DNA from: Candidatus Mediterraneibacter gallistercoris | Lineage (GTDB): Bacteria; Bacillota_A; Clostridia; Lachnospirales; Lachnospiraceae | Direction: 5' to 3' | Length of the DNA: 6,868 bases | NCBI GenBank assembly: GCA_019119745.1 | Contig: DWWI01000011.1 | Location: 1-6,868, forward strand | In this document: positions 1 through 5,204 of the stretch, in pieces | Position numbering within the stretch: the first letter of the stretch is position 1 | Layout: the number at the start of each line of letters is the position of its first letter | Program-made: the position numbers and the translations under genes | Notes under the pieces: generated by a model | Seen by the model: only the letters and a program-made list of their open reading frames with translations | Told to the model about the DNA's origin: nothing | The model's database searches: none

Positions 1-138
1 CATACTTTGGACACAATTTCTGTCTATACTATGAATCAGATAGTTGATAAAACAACTATCTCCCCCCTCATAAAGTATTGACATCCCGGGGAACCGGGAT
101 GTCGCACTTTACTCTCATTCCTTTAGATAACTATAAAA
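1..138 (+). repeat. Copy 1 of dispersed RNA-module repeat (with promoter)
   Basis: This is the first of two imperfect direct copies; the other is at 2553-2681. The first 30 bases match copy 2 at 25 of 30 positions with no gaps. The last 35 bases (104-138) are identical to 2647-2681. Between them the copies differ by small indels in the hairpin loops and by complete replacement of one stem. Conservation already holds at the first base of the window, so the true left boundary may lie outside. There are no transposase, terminal inverted repeats or target duplication, so it looks like a duplicated RNA gene rather than an insertion element. Confidence 0.85.
2..30 (+). promoter_or_regulatory. Candidate promoter of small RNA copy 1
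   Basis: A good -10 box, TATACT, lies at 25-30. The -35 position 17 bases upstream holds ATACTT (2-7), a weak match to TTGACA. The equivalent region of copy 2 has the same length and the same -10 box. The spacer is unusually conserved (CACAATTTC at 12-20), which suggests a regulator site or a non-standard promoter. The predicted start, about seven bases after the -10 box, falls at A38, the first base of the 5' hairpin. Confidence 0.6.
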
Positions 139-171
139 CCACGAAAAACCGTCCTGCCCGGACGGTTTTTC
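38..171 (+). ncRNA. Candidate structured small RNA, copy 1 (unrecognised family)
   Basis: This is a predicted transcript of about 134 nt running from a promoter to an intrinsic terminator. Hairpin 1 pairs AGATAGTTG (38-46) with CAACTATCT (53-61) around a six-base loop. A C-rich unpaired linker (62-70, six Cs then TCA) follows. Hairpin 2 has an outer stem TAAAGT/ACTTTA (71-76 with 106-111), an asymmetric internal loop (ATT against GC), and a ten-pair inner stem, 80-89 with 94-103, closed by GGAA. Bases 104-138 are identical to copy 2. The terminator hairpin is at 143-171. No plus-strand gene follows, so this is more likely a stand-alone trans-acting RNA than a riboswitch. C-rich unpaired motifs are typical of Gram-positive small RNAs that mask Shine-Dalgarno sequences; that role is inference here. 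Transcription has not been shown and I cannot name the family. Confidence 0.68.
143..171. terminator. Bidirectional intrinsic terminator
   Basis: A perfect 12-pair stem (GAAAAACCGTCC, 143-154, with GGACGGTTTTTC, 160-171) encloses a five-base loop, TGCCC. The A-tract on one side and T-tract on the other give a U-rich 3' arm in both directions. It would end small RNA copy 1 on the plus strand and the beta-galactosidase plus small-ORF transcript on the minus strand. The stop codon of that small ORF is only five bases away from the stem. Confidence 0.85.
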
Positions 172-176
172 ACGTA

Positions 177-356
177 TCAGACCAAAGGCGCCGGAGCACT
201 TCTTCCTCTTCGCTCTACACCTTTTGTCTCATCTGCAATATATTCAAAGAAATCAAAATCCGCATACTTTTCATTCTTCATGCAGTCTGCACAGGTCAGC
301 TTTCTTGAGAGGACGCGCACCTTATTCAGCGACAACCGCGCTATGTCCGCGATCAC
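177..356 (-). CDS. Small hypothetical protein, 59 aa, coupled to beta-galactosidase
   Basis: This is an uninterrupted reading frame of 59 codons plus TGA. It starts at a GTG that overlaps the beta-galactosidase stop as GTGA, the classic arrangement for translational coupling. GGAGG lies at 361-365, four bases upstream, which is short but usable. The frame ends five bases before the shared terminator hairpin, so it fills the gap between the enzyme gene and the end of the transcript. The product has a basic N-terminus (RLSLNKVRVLSRKL), a CxxC pair (TCADC, residues 21-25), an acidic and aromatic middle (YADFDFFEYIADE) and a basic, Pro/Ala-containing tail. It has no hydrophobic segment long enough to span a membrane. 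I recognise no family. The single CxxC could bind metal in a dimer or form a disulfide, but that is speculation. An internal ATG at codon 26 lacks a ribosome site. It could also be non-functional 3' sequence that is open by chance. Confidence 0.55.
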   Translation of the reverse strand: MIADIARLSLNKVRVLSRKLTCADCMKNEKYADFDFFEYIADETKGVERRGRSAPAPLV

Positions 357-2356
357 ATTTCCTCCAGAACCAGCACATCCCAGTCTTTCAGGCTGATCTC
401 ATCGCCCGCATGATACTCTCTGCCGCTTATGAGATCCCTCGCCGCCCGGAACGGACAGGATACCGTTCTGTCTTCTTCGCTGTAATGCAGGATATAATGA
501 ACCGTCCGGTCCTGTACTTTTCCGCTGCGTATAATGACCGGCCATTCCAGATCGGGAACCGGGATCTCTGCATCTCCCGCCGCCTTTTTGTATACTTCTT
601 TCAATATCTCCTTATCTGTATAGCAGCCCACATAATAGGCGCTTCCTGAACCGTACCTGTGCCGCGTAATACCTGCGTATGCACCCCAGTATTTATGCTC
701 GTACTTTGCGAGAATCTCTGTTTTCCCCTTCTCGTCCGTCTTTAAGAGCTCTGCAATGTACCGCACCGGCCGGCCCTCCAGCTTCGTCCGTCCCGGTTCC
801 GTATACTGATTACAGCTCACCCCGAAGCATTCCTGCAGAAGATGGGGTTGGGTATCCGCATAGACCCGCACATGTTCATCCGCTACAAAAGACTTAAAGG
901 AACTTACAAGAACACCGCCGTTCTTTACAAACGCATCCAGCTTTTCCAGCATCTCCTCCGTGATACAATACAGTGCCGGAGTGATGATCATAGAATACTT
1001 ATCCGGATCAAAGGCGTTCACATCTACTATGTCGCACTCAACGTTCATCTCATACAGACTGTCATACATCCAGCGGAATACATCGTTATAGCTGAGATCC
1101 CGATCTATGGGGAACCACTGAAACGCCGTGAGAGACTGGTTGTCCGTTACCACGGCTGCCCGGTTCTGCTTTTTCATTCCGCACAGTCTCTGTCCCAGCT
1201 CTTTCCATTCCTTCCCGATCCGGCACGCCTCCTCATGGACAGGGTTCGTCCCCAGATCATGGCTCAGCACTCCTTTCCAGTATGTCTCATACCCGCTGTG
1301 TATCGAATGCCAGTTCCAGTACATTATTCCCTTCGCGCCGCTTGCCAGATGGCTGTACGCATGGAGGCGTAGCTGCCCGGGATACGGCGTCCAGTACTTA
1401 AATGCCTGAGCCTGACATTCTAGGACGAGATAATTATCATCCTTAAGACTGCGTATACTGTCCCCGCCAAAGGCCGCCTCCGCACCGGTGAGGTCATCCT
1501 GGGTAGGATGGTAGATATCCGTCCCGGCAAGTGTAAGACATTTTGACGCCTCATAGTGGTTGATATCAGGCTGAACGCCATAAGAATATCCATCCTGCGC
1601 GATATCCGCCCCGAATTTTTTCCATTCAAAATCCAGATTATGGGTAATGAACTGATCTTCTCTCTTATATTCCCGGATGATCTGCGCCTGCCATGCAAGA
1701 TAGTCCGCCGCAATTTTCCTCTGATACTTCTCAAACTCTGCCACCAGGCCGCCGTTTATGCAGCCTCTCATATCCGGAAAATCCTCCCAGTCATGGATCG
1801 AATTGCTCCAGTAGGCAAGTCCGAAGGCCTCATTGAGCCGCTCTGTCGTCACAAATTTCTCTTTCAGGTACTGCCGGAATCCCGCCTGCATCCGTTCCCC
1901 CATATTGCCGTAATGCTTTGTCTCATTGTCAATCTGGAATCCGATCACATTTTTAAATCCCGCAGTATGGGCGGCAAGCTCGCAGATCACAATCTCCGCA
2001 TGTCTGCGAAACGTCGGATTGAGCAGATCAAAAATCTGACGGTGCCCGTACCGTGCCCTGCCTTCCTTCGTTTCCACCATGATATCCGGGTCCTTCCGGA
2101 CAAGCCATGCAGGGACGGCGTAAGTTGGCGTTCCCACAATCACCATCATACCTGCTTTCTCTGTCTTCTCCACCACCCGGTCAATATACGAGAAATCAAA
2201 AGTCCCTTCTTCAGGCTCCAGCGTACTCCATGTGGATTCTGCAATGCGCACCACATTCATCCCCGCGGCTTTCATCATCGCAATATCCTGATCCATCCTT
2301 TCATAAGGCATATATTCCGGATAATATGCGGCTCCGAATAATAATGTATTGTCCAT
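353..2356 (-). CDS. Beta-galactosidase, glycoside hydrolase family 42
   Basis: A cytoplasmic enzyme of 667 aa that removes terminal beta-linked galactose from oligosaccharides by the retaining mechanism; the natural substrate cannot be read from the sequence. The N-terminal half (about 1-380) is the TIM barrel: it opens with FGAAYYPEYMP, carries the acid/base in IDNE (E145), and has the nucleophile in LVLECQAQ (E313). It continues with the family-typical PGQLRLHAYSHLASGAKG and MYWNWH stretch. A flavodoxin-like trimerisation domain (about 395-590) and a small C-terminal beta domain follow, and the length is normal for the family. There is no signal peptide, and I do not see the zinc-binding cysteine cluster of some thermophilic members. 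The start is placed at the ATG preceded by AGGAGG nine bases upstream; an upstream in-frame start at 2389 would add 11 residues and lacks such a site. No transporter or regulator gene is adjacent. The stop overlaps the downstream small ORF. Confidence 0.95.
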   Translation of the reverse strand: MDNTLLFGAAYYPEYMPYERMDQDIAMMKAAGMNVVRIAESTWSTLEPEEGTFDFSYIDRVVEKTEKAGMMVIVGTPTYAVPAWLVRKDPDIMVETKEGRARYGHRQIFDLLNPTFRRHAEIVICELAAHTAGFKNVIGFQIDNETKHYGNMGERMQAGFRQYLKEKFVTTERLNEAFGLAYWSNSIHDWEDFPDMRGCINGGLVAEFEKYQRKIAADYLAWQAQIIREYKREDQFITHNLDFEWKKFGADIAQDGYSYGVQPDINHYEASKCLTLAGTDIYHPTQDDLTGAEAAFGGDSIRSLKDDNYLVLECQAQAFKYWTPYPGQLRLHAYSHLASGAKGIMYWNWHSIHSGYETYWKGVLSHDLGTNPVHEEACRIGKEWKELGQRLCGMKKQNRAAVVTDNQSLTAFQWFPIDRDLSYNDVFRWMYDSLYEMNVECDIVDVNAFDPDKYSMIITPALYCITEEMLEKLDAFVKNGGVLVSSFKSFVADEHVRVYADTQPHLLQECFGVSCNQYTEPGRTKLEGRPVRYIAELLKTDEKGKTEILAKYEHKYWGAYAGITRHRYGSGSAYYVGCYTDKEILKEVYKKAAGDAEIPVPDLEWPVIIRSGKVQDRTVHYILHYSEEDRTVSCPFRAARDLISGREYHAGDEISLKDWDVLVLEEM

Positions 2357-2365
2357 AACTCTTTT

Positions 2366-2371
2366 CCTCCT
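2366..2371 (-). promoter_or_regulatory. Ribosome binding site fixing the beta-galactosidase start
   Basis: AGGAGG on the minus strand lies nine bases before the ATG at 2356. It supports a protein beginning MDNTLLFG rather than the longer frame opening at 2389. Confidence 0.85.
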
Positions 2372-2414
2372 GAATTGTCCGGTTTCCATCTATAATACCA
2401 GTATCTTCCATCTG

Positions 2415-2423
2415 ATTATATCA
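2415..2423 (-). promoter_or_regulatory. Candidate extended -10 promoter of beta-galactosidase
   Basis: The minus strand reads TGATATAAT, a perfect extended -10 element (TG-N-TATAAT), with no convincing -35 box 16-18 bases upstream. Extended -10 promoters often work without one. The start would be near 2408, giving a leader of about 50 bases before the ATG. A second possible -10 (TACAAT, minus strand, about 2436-2441) lies further upstream. I see no clear operator or CRE-like site. Confidence 0.55.
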
Positions 2424-2552
2424 ATTTTTCCGGTATTGTATCACTTTTCTCACATAATTTATATTTTTTCCCGCCTAGAGAAAGAGAATTATCCGCGTTA
2501 ATATATTTTTTATTTTTCGTTTAGAATTTTCCCTTTTCTTTTATGATTCACT
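2424..2552. other. AT-rich divergent intergenic region
   Basis: This stretch lies between the leftward beta-galactosidase promoter and the rightward small RNA copy 2 promoter. It is very A+T-rich, with long T and A runs on the plus strand (2481-2545). It shows no open frame with a ribosome site, no hairpin terminator and no repeat that I can support. It could serve as UP-element or regulator-binding sequence for either promoter. Confidence 0.6.
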
Positions 2553-2681
2553 CATACTTTTGTCACAATTTCCTTTTATACTAGACTCAGATAGTTGATA
2601 GACAACTATCTTTCCCCCTCATAAAGTTTAGGCACTGACAGGTGCCGCACTTTACTCTCATTCCTTTAGATAACTATAAAA
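2553..2681 (+). repeat. Copy 2 of dispersed RNA-module repeat (with promoter)
   Basis: This is the second copy of the module at 1-138. The promoter segment (2553-2582) aligns without gaps to 1-30, and the 35-base block 2647-2681 is identical to 104-138. Copy 2 is nine bases shorter overall. Similarity does not extend recognisably left of 2553, which marks the promoter as the left edge of the unit. Confidence 0.85.
2554..2582 (+). promoter_or_regulatory. Candidate promoter of small RNA copy 2
   Basis: TATACT (2577-2582) is the -10 box, with ATACTT (2554-2559) at the -35 position and a 17-base spacer, exactly as in copy 1. The spacer shares CACAATTTC with copy 1. In this copy TTGTCACAA (2560-2568) is a short inverted repeat (TTGT-C-ACAA), only partly preserved in copy 1. 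The predicted start is A2589, the first base of hairpin 1. Confidence 0.6.
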
Positions 2682-2727
2682 ACAACGGAAAACCCGCCAG
2701 CCGAAAGGCTGACGGGTTTTCCGCTGT
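2589..2727 (+). ncRNA. Candidate structured small RNA, copy 2 (unrecognised family)
   Basis: This is a predicted transcript of about 139 nt with the same plan as copy 1. Hairpin 1 pairs 2589-2597 with 2603-2611 around a five-base loop. An unpaired linker with five Cs then TCA spans 2612-2621. Hairpin 2 keeps the outer stem TAAAGT/ACTTTA (2622-2627 with 2649-2654), but its inner stem is GGCAC/GTGCC (2631-2635 with 2642-2646), unrelated in sequence to copy 1. The invariant 35-base block (2647-2681) follows and runs directly into the terminator. It is divergent from beta-galactosidase and convergent with the hydrolase gene. With no plus-strand gene downstream, a trans-acting role is favoured over a leader. 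Function and family are unknown. Confidence 0.7.
2682..2727. terminator. Bidirectional intrinsic terminator
   Basis: The core stem pairs 2686-2702 with 2707-2723, 17 positions with one C/A mismatch, closed by a GAAA tetraloop (2703-2706). ACA/TGT pairing extends it outward past one mismatch. On the minus strand the stem is followed by a T-rich stretch (TTGTTTTTAT), so it ends the citrate synthase-hydrolase transcript, whose last stop codon is 14 bases from the extended hairpin. On the plus strand it ends small RNA copy 2. Confidence 0.88.
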
Positions 2728-2740
2728 TTCTCATTATTAT

Positions 2741-3670
2741 TTATTTCCGATGTTCTTCAAGCCACCCCAGCAGATCCTCATACACCTGCCGGCGGTCCGT
2801 CTCATTCAGTATCTCATGACGGTCACCTGTATACAGCCGCAGGGATACGTCTTGTATTCCCGCGGTCCGATACTTTTCGTAAATCTTCCGAACCCCTTTT
2901 CCGAATTCACCTACAGGATCTTCGGCGCCGGATACAAATAATACCGGCAGTCCCTTTGGAATCATATACACACTTTCTTTTCGCTGCGTGCTCATCATTC
3001 CCAGAAACATATTGTAATAGGCGTTTACCGTAAATCTGAACGAACAGAGCGGATCTGCCGCATACTTCTCCAGCCGTTCATAATCGCTTGTAATCCAGTC
3101 CGCCTGCGTCCGTGCGGATTTGAACTTTTTATTATAGCCGCCGAGCGCAAGTGCATCCACCAGTTTGCTACGATAATGCCATCCTCGGAAAGCCGCCATA
3201 ACGCGGCACAGCTTTTTGCCGAGCGCAAGCGCCGCCTTCTTATGATCTGCTACAGTTCCCATCAGTACAACGCCGGACAGCCCGTTTCCATACATCTGGA
3301 TATACTGCCTCAAAAGTGATGATCCCATGCTGTGTCCAAGCATGAAATAGGGCACGCCGGGATACTTTTTTGCTGTGCGCTGCCGGAGCGTATGAATATC
3401 TCCGAGCACGCACACATTTCCATATTTTTCATTGAAAAATCCGTACTCGGACTTTGCCTGTACGGATTTCCCGTGTCCGAGATGGTCATTTCCCACGACA
3501 TAATATCCTTTTTCATAGAGGAACTGTGCAAACTCGTCATATCTTTCGATGTACTCCATCATTCCATGGCAGATCTGAAGGACAGCCTTTACTTCTTTGT
3601 CCGGTTTCCATTCGATCGTATGGATCTCAGTGTTGCCATCTTTCGATGGGAAATAGAACTCATCTCTCAT
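2741..3670 (-). CDS. Alpha/beta hydrolase, monoacylglycerol lipase/lysophospholipase-like
   Basis: A cytoplasmic serine hydrolase of 309 aa in the PldB/monoglyceride-lipase branch (Hydrolase_4 fold), which cleaves acyl esters of monoglycerides, lysophospholipids or similar small esters. Visible landmarks are the oxyanion-hole motif HGMMEYIERY (about 35-44), the NDHLGHGKS strand-loop (about 61-69), and the nucleophile elbow GHSMG (Ser114). A cap region follows (about 137-220). The acid is in SGAEDPVG (Asp251) and the base in TGDRHEI (His285). The triad is intact and the length is normal. There is no signal peptide or membrane segment. The gene follows citrate synthase closely. The ATG used here is eight bases after that stop codon, with only a weak AGG upstream. 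A GTG at 3679 that overlaps the stop by one base would add three residues. Either way, translation is probably coupled to the upstream gene. The exact substrate is unknown. Confidence 0.92.
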   Translation of the reverse strand: MRDEFYFPSKDGNTEIHTIEWKPDKEVKAVLQICHGMMEYIERYDEFAQFLYEKGYYVVGNDHLGHGKSVQAKSEYGFFNEKYGNVCVLGDIHTLRQRTAKKYPGVPYFMLGHSMGSSLLRQYIQMYGNGLSGVVLMGTVADHKKAALALGKKLCRVMAAFRGWHYRSKLVDALALGGYNKKFKSARTQADWITSDYERLEKYAADPLCSFRFTVNAYYNMFLGMMSTQRKESVYMIPKGLPVLFVSGAEDPVGEFGKGVRKIYEKYRTAGIQDVSLRLYTGDRHEILNETDRRQVYEDLLGWLEEHRK

Positions 3671-3678
3671 GTTACTCA

Positions 3679-5049
3679 CTACCTGTCATCTAAATTTACA
3701 TATTCGCGATACGGTGCGAGAGGCTTATATGCCGGGCGTATGATCTTATCAACGTTCTGGAGCTCTTCCATTCTGTGAGCGCTCCATCCGACAATACGTG
3801 CCGCTGCAAAGATCGGTGTATACAGAGACTTGGGTATATCCAGCATACTGTATACCAGACCGCTGTAGAAATCTACATTGGCATTAACTCCTTTATAAAT
3901 ATGACGCTTCTCGCCGATGATCTGCGGCGCCATATGTTCTACTTTTTCGTACAGCGCATACTCTGCGTCATGTCCTTTTTCATGTGCAAGCTGTTTAACA
4001 AAGGCTTTAAAAATATCAGCACGGGGATCAGAGATTGAATACACTGCATGACCCATGCCATAGATCAGGCCCTTCTTATCAAACGCCTTCTTATCGAGAA
4101 GAGCTTCCAGATAAGCTCTGATCTGATCATCATCGGTCCAGTCCTCTACATTCTTCTTCATGTCTTCGAACATCTGCGTCACTTTTATATTCGCACCGCC
4201 GTGTTTCGGTCCCTTAAGCGACGCCATGGCCGCGGCGATCGTGGAATATGTATCTGTACCGGAAGATGTAACGACATGCGTGGTAAACGTGGAGTTGTTA
4301 CCACCGCCGTGATCCATATGAAGCACCATGGCCATATCAAGGATCTTTGCTTCAAGCTCCGTATACTGTCTGTCTTCGCGGAGCATCATCAGAATGTTCT
4401 CTGCCATAGAAAGCTCCGGTTTCGGTGCATAAATATACAGATCTTCGCCCCTCTTATAATTGTAAGCGTGATATCCGTATACCATCAGCATAGGGAACTG
4501 GCTGATCAGATTCAGACACTGGCGCAACACATTCGGAATACTTGTATCGTCCGCTTTATCGTCATAAGAATAAAGCTGCAGGATACTTCTGGTAATACTG
4601 TTCATCATATCACGGCTGGGCGCTTTCATGATAACGTCGCGCACAAAATTCGGAGGAAGCATGCGCCTTTCTGCCAGCATATCCTGAAAGTCCTTCAGCT
4701 GTTTCTTCGTCGGAAGATCACCGAAAAGAAGCAGATATGTCGTCTCTTCAAATCCGGGATGTTTTGCGTCCAGGAAGCCTTTTACCAGATCCTTTATGTT
4801 ATAACCGCGGTAATAGAGATTTCCTTCGCAGGGGACTGATTTGCCGTCGACGATCTTGGATGCGCAGACATCTGAAATATTCGTCAATCCGGCAAGAACA
4901 CCTTTACCGTTCAGGTCACGAAGTCCGCGTTTCACTTCATACTTCGTATACAAATCCTTGTCAATCGCATTGTTAGTTTCACATTTGAGAGCTAATTCTT
5001 CAATCTCCGGAGTAATATCGAAAAAAATGCTGTCAATATCTTTTGCCAT
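3679..5049 (-). CDS. gltA: Citrate synthase (Si-type)
   Basis: A 456-aa cytoplasmic enzyme that condenses acetyl-CoA with oxaloacetate to citrate. In anaerobic clostridia it usually feeds 2-oxoglutarate and glutamate synthesis rather than a full cycle. By alignment to the classic enzymes, the substrate histidine is H247 (LHMDHGGGN). The catalytic residues are H283 (KGPKHGGAN), H334 (GMGHAVY) and D393 (NVDFYSG), with substrate-binding R343 (DPRA). The C-terminal GWSAHRMEEL motif is also intact. 2-Methylcitrate synthases share this fold, and no prp genes are nearby to suggest that activity. The start at 5049 is set by AGGAGG seven bases upstream. A longer in-frame opening at 5127 lies in the promoter and is rejected. 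The gene has its own promoter and is followed without a gap by the hydrolase. Confidence 0.95.
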   Translation of the reverse strand: MAKDIDSIFFDITPEIEELALKCETNNAIDKDLYTKYEVKRGLRDLNGKGVLAGLTNISDVCASKIVDGKSVPCEGNLYYRGYNIKDLVKGFLDAKHPGFEETTYLLLFGDLPTKKQLKDFQDMLAERRMLPPNFVRDVIMKAPSRDMMNSITRSILQLYSYDDKADDTSIPNVLRQCLNLISQFPMLMVYGYHAYNYKRGEDLYIYAPKPELSMAENILMMLREDRQYTELEAKILDMAMVLHMDHGGGNNSTFTTHVVTSSGTDTYSTIAAAMASLKGPKHGGANIKVTQMFEDMKKNVEDWTDDDQIRAYLEALLDKKAFDKKGLIYGMGHAVYSISDPRADIFKAFVKQLAHEKGHDAEYALYEKVEHMAPQIIGEKRHIYKGVNANVDFYSGLVYSMLDIPKSLYTPIFAAARIVGWSAHRMEELQNVDKIIRPAYKPLAPYREYVNLDDR

Positions 5050-5056
5050 GTATGTT

Positions 5057-5062
5057 CCTCCT
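5057..5062 (-). promoter_or_regulatory. Ribosome binding site fixing the citrate synthase start
   Basis: AGGAGG on the minus strand lies seven bases before the ATG at 5049. It shows that the protein begins MAKDIDSIFF. Confidence 0.9.
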
Positions 5063-5098
5063 TCTCTCTTAATTATGTTTTCACTGTATGACCTTTTT

Positions 5099-5127
5099 AT
5101 TATACTAAAAAAAGAGAATTTATACAA
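5099..5127 (-). promoter_or_regulatory. Candidate sigma-A promoter for citrate synthase
   Basis: On the minus strand TTGTAT (5127-5122) and a perfect TATAAT (5104-5099) are separated by 17 bases. The start would fall near 5092, giving a leader of about 43 bases. No attenuator or riboswitch-like structure fits in this leader. The promoter lies between the rsmA stop and citrate synthase and makes the latter an independent unit. Confidence 0.7.
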
Positions 5128-5204
5128 TTAACACTCTATTAAAAATTTATGAACTGCACGGCCTTTTCTGTCTATTTATTGGCATTTTTGCACAAAATAT
5201 TCTG

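Noticed and set aside
31..81. Short plus-strand ORF (ATG at 31, 16 codons) inside RNA copy 1
   Set aside because: Copy 2 has no matching start codon or frame, it overlaps hairpin 1, and there is no ribosome site.
99..308. Plus-strand frames after both RNA copies share a peptide, HFTLIPLDNYK (also from 2642)
   Set aside because: The DNA is identical over this block, with no synonymous changes to show selection on protein. The frames run through the terminator hairpins and then diverge, and neither has a ribosome site.
1556..2341. Long plus-strand open frame opposite beta-galactosidase, and similar ones opposite other genes
   Set aside because: They are mirror frames of real genes, with no ribosome sites and no recognisable motifs.
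2395..2404. Short inverted repeat ATAC-CA-GTAT in the beta-galactosidase leader as an operator
   Set aside because: Only four pairs with a two-base centre, expected often by chance in AT-rich DNA.
2588..2660. Minus-strand mini-ORF (ATG at about 2660) preceded by AAAGGA within RNA copy 2
   Set aside because: The ribosome site is too close to the ATG, the copy 1 equivalent encodes an unrelated product with a different stop, and the region is better explained as plus-strand structured RNA.
1..2681. Repeat pair as ends of a transposon or as an insertion sequence carrying beta-galactosidase
   Set aside because: The copies are direct and diverged, contain no transposase or integrase and no terminal inverted repeats, and include promoter-to-terminator parts that fit RNA genes better.
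2553..2740. Reading the repeat as a minus-strand riboswitch or leader of beta-galactosidase
   Set aside because: On the minus strand the strong terminator would come before the repeat, the repeat's TATACT box points the other way, and a beta-galactosidase promoter lies downstream of it.
5050..5127. N-terminal extension of citrate synthase (26 extra residues from a TTG at 5127)
   Set aside because: It would begin in the -35 box and run through the -10 box; the AGGAGG before 5049 marks the true start.
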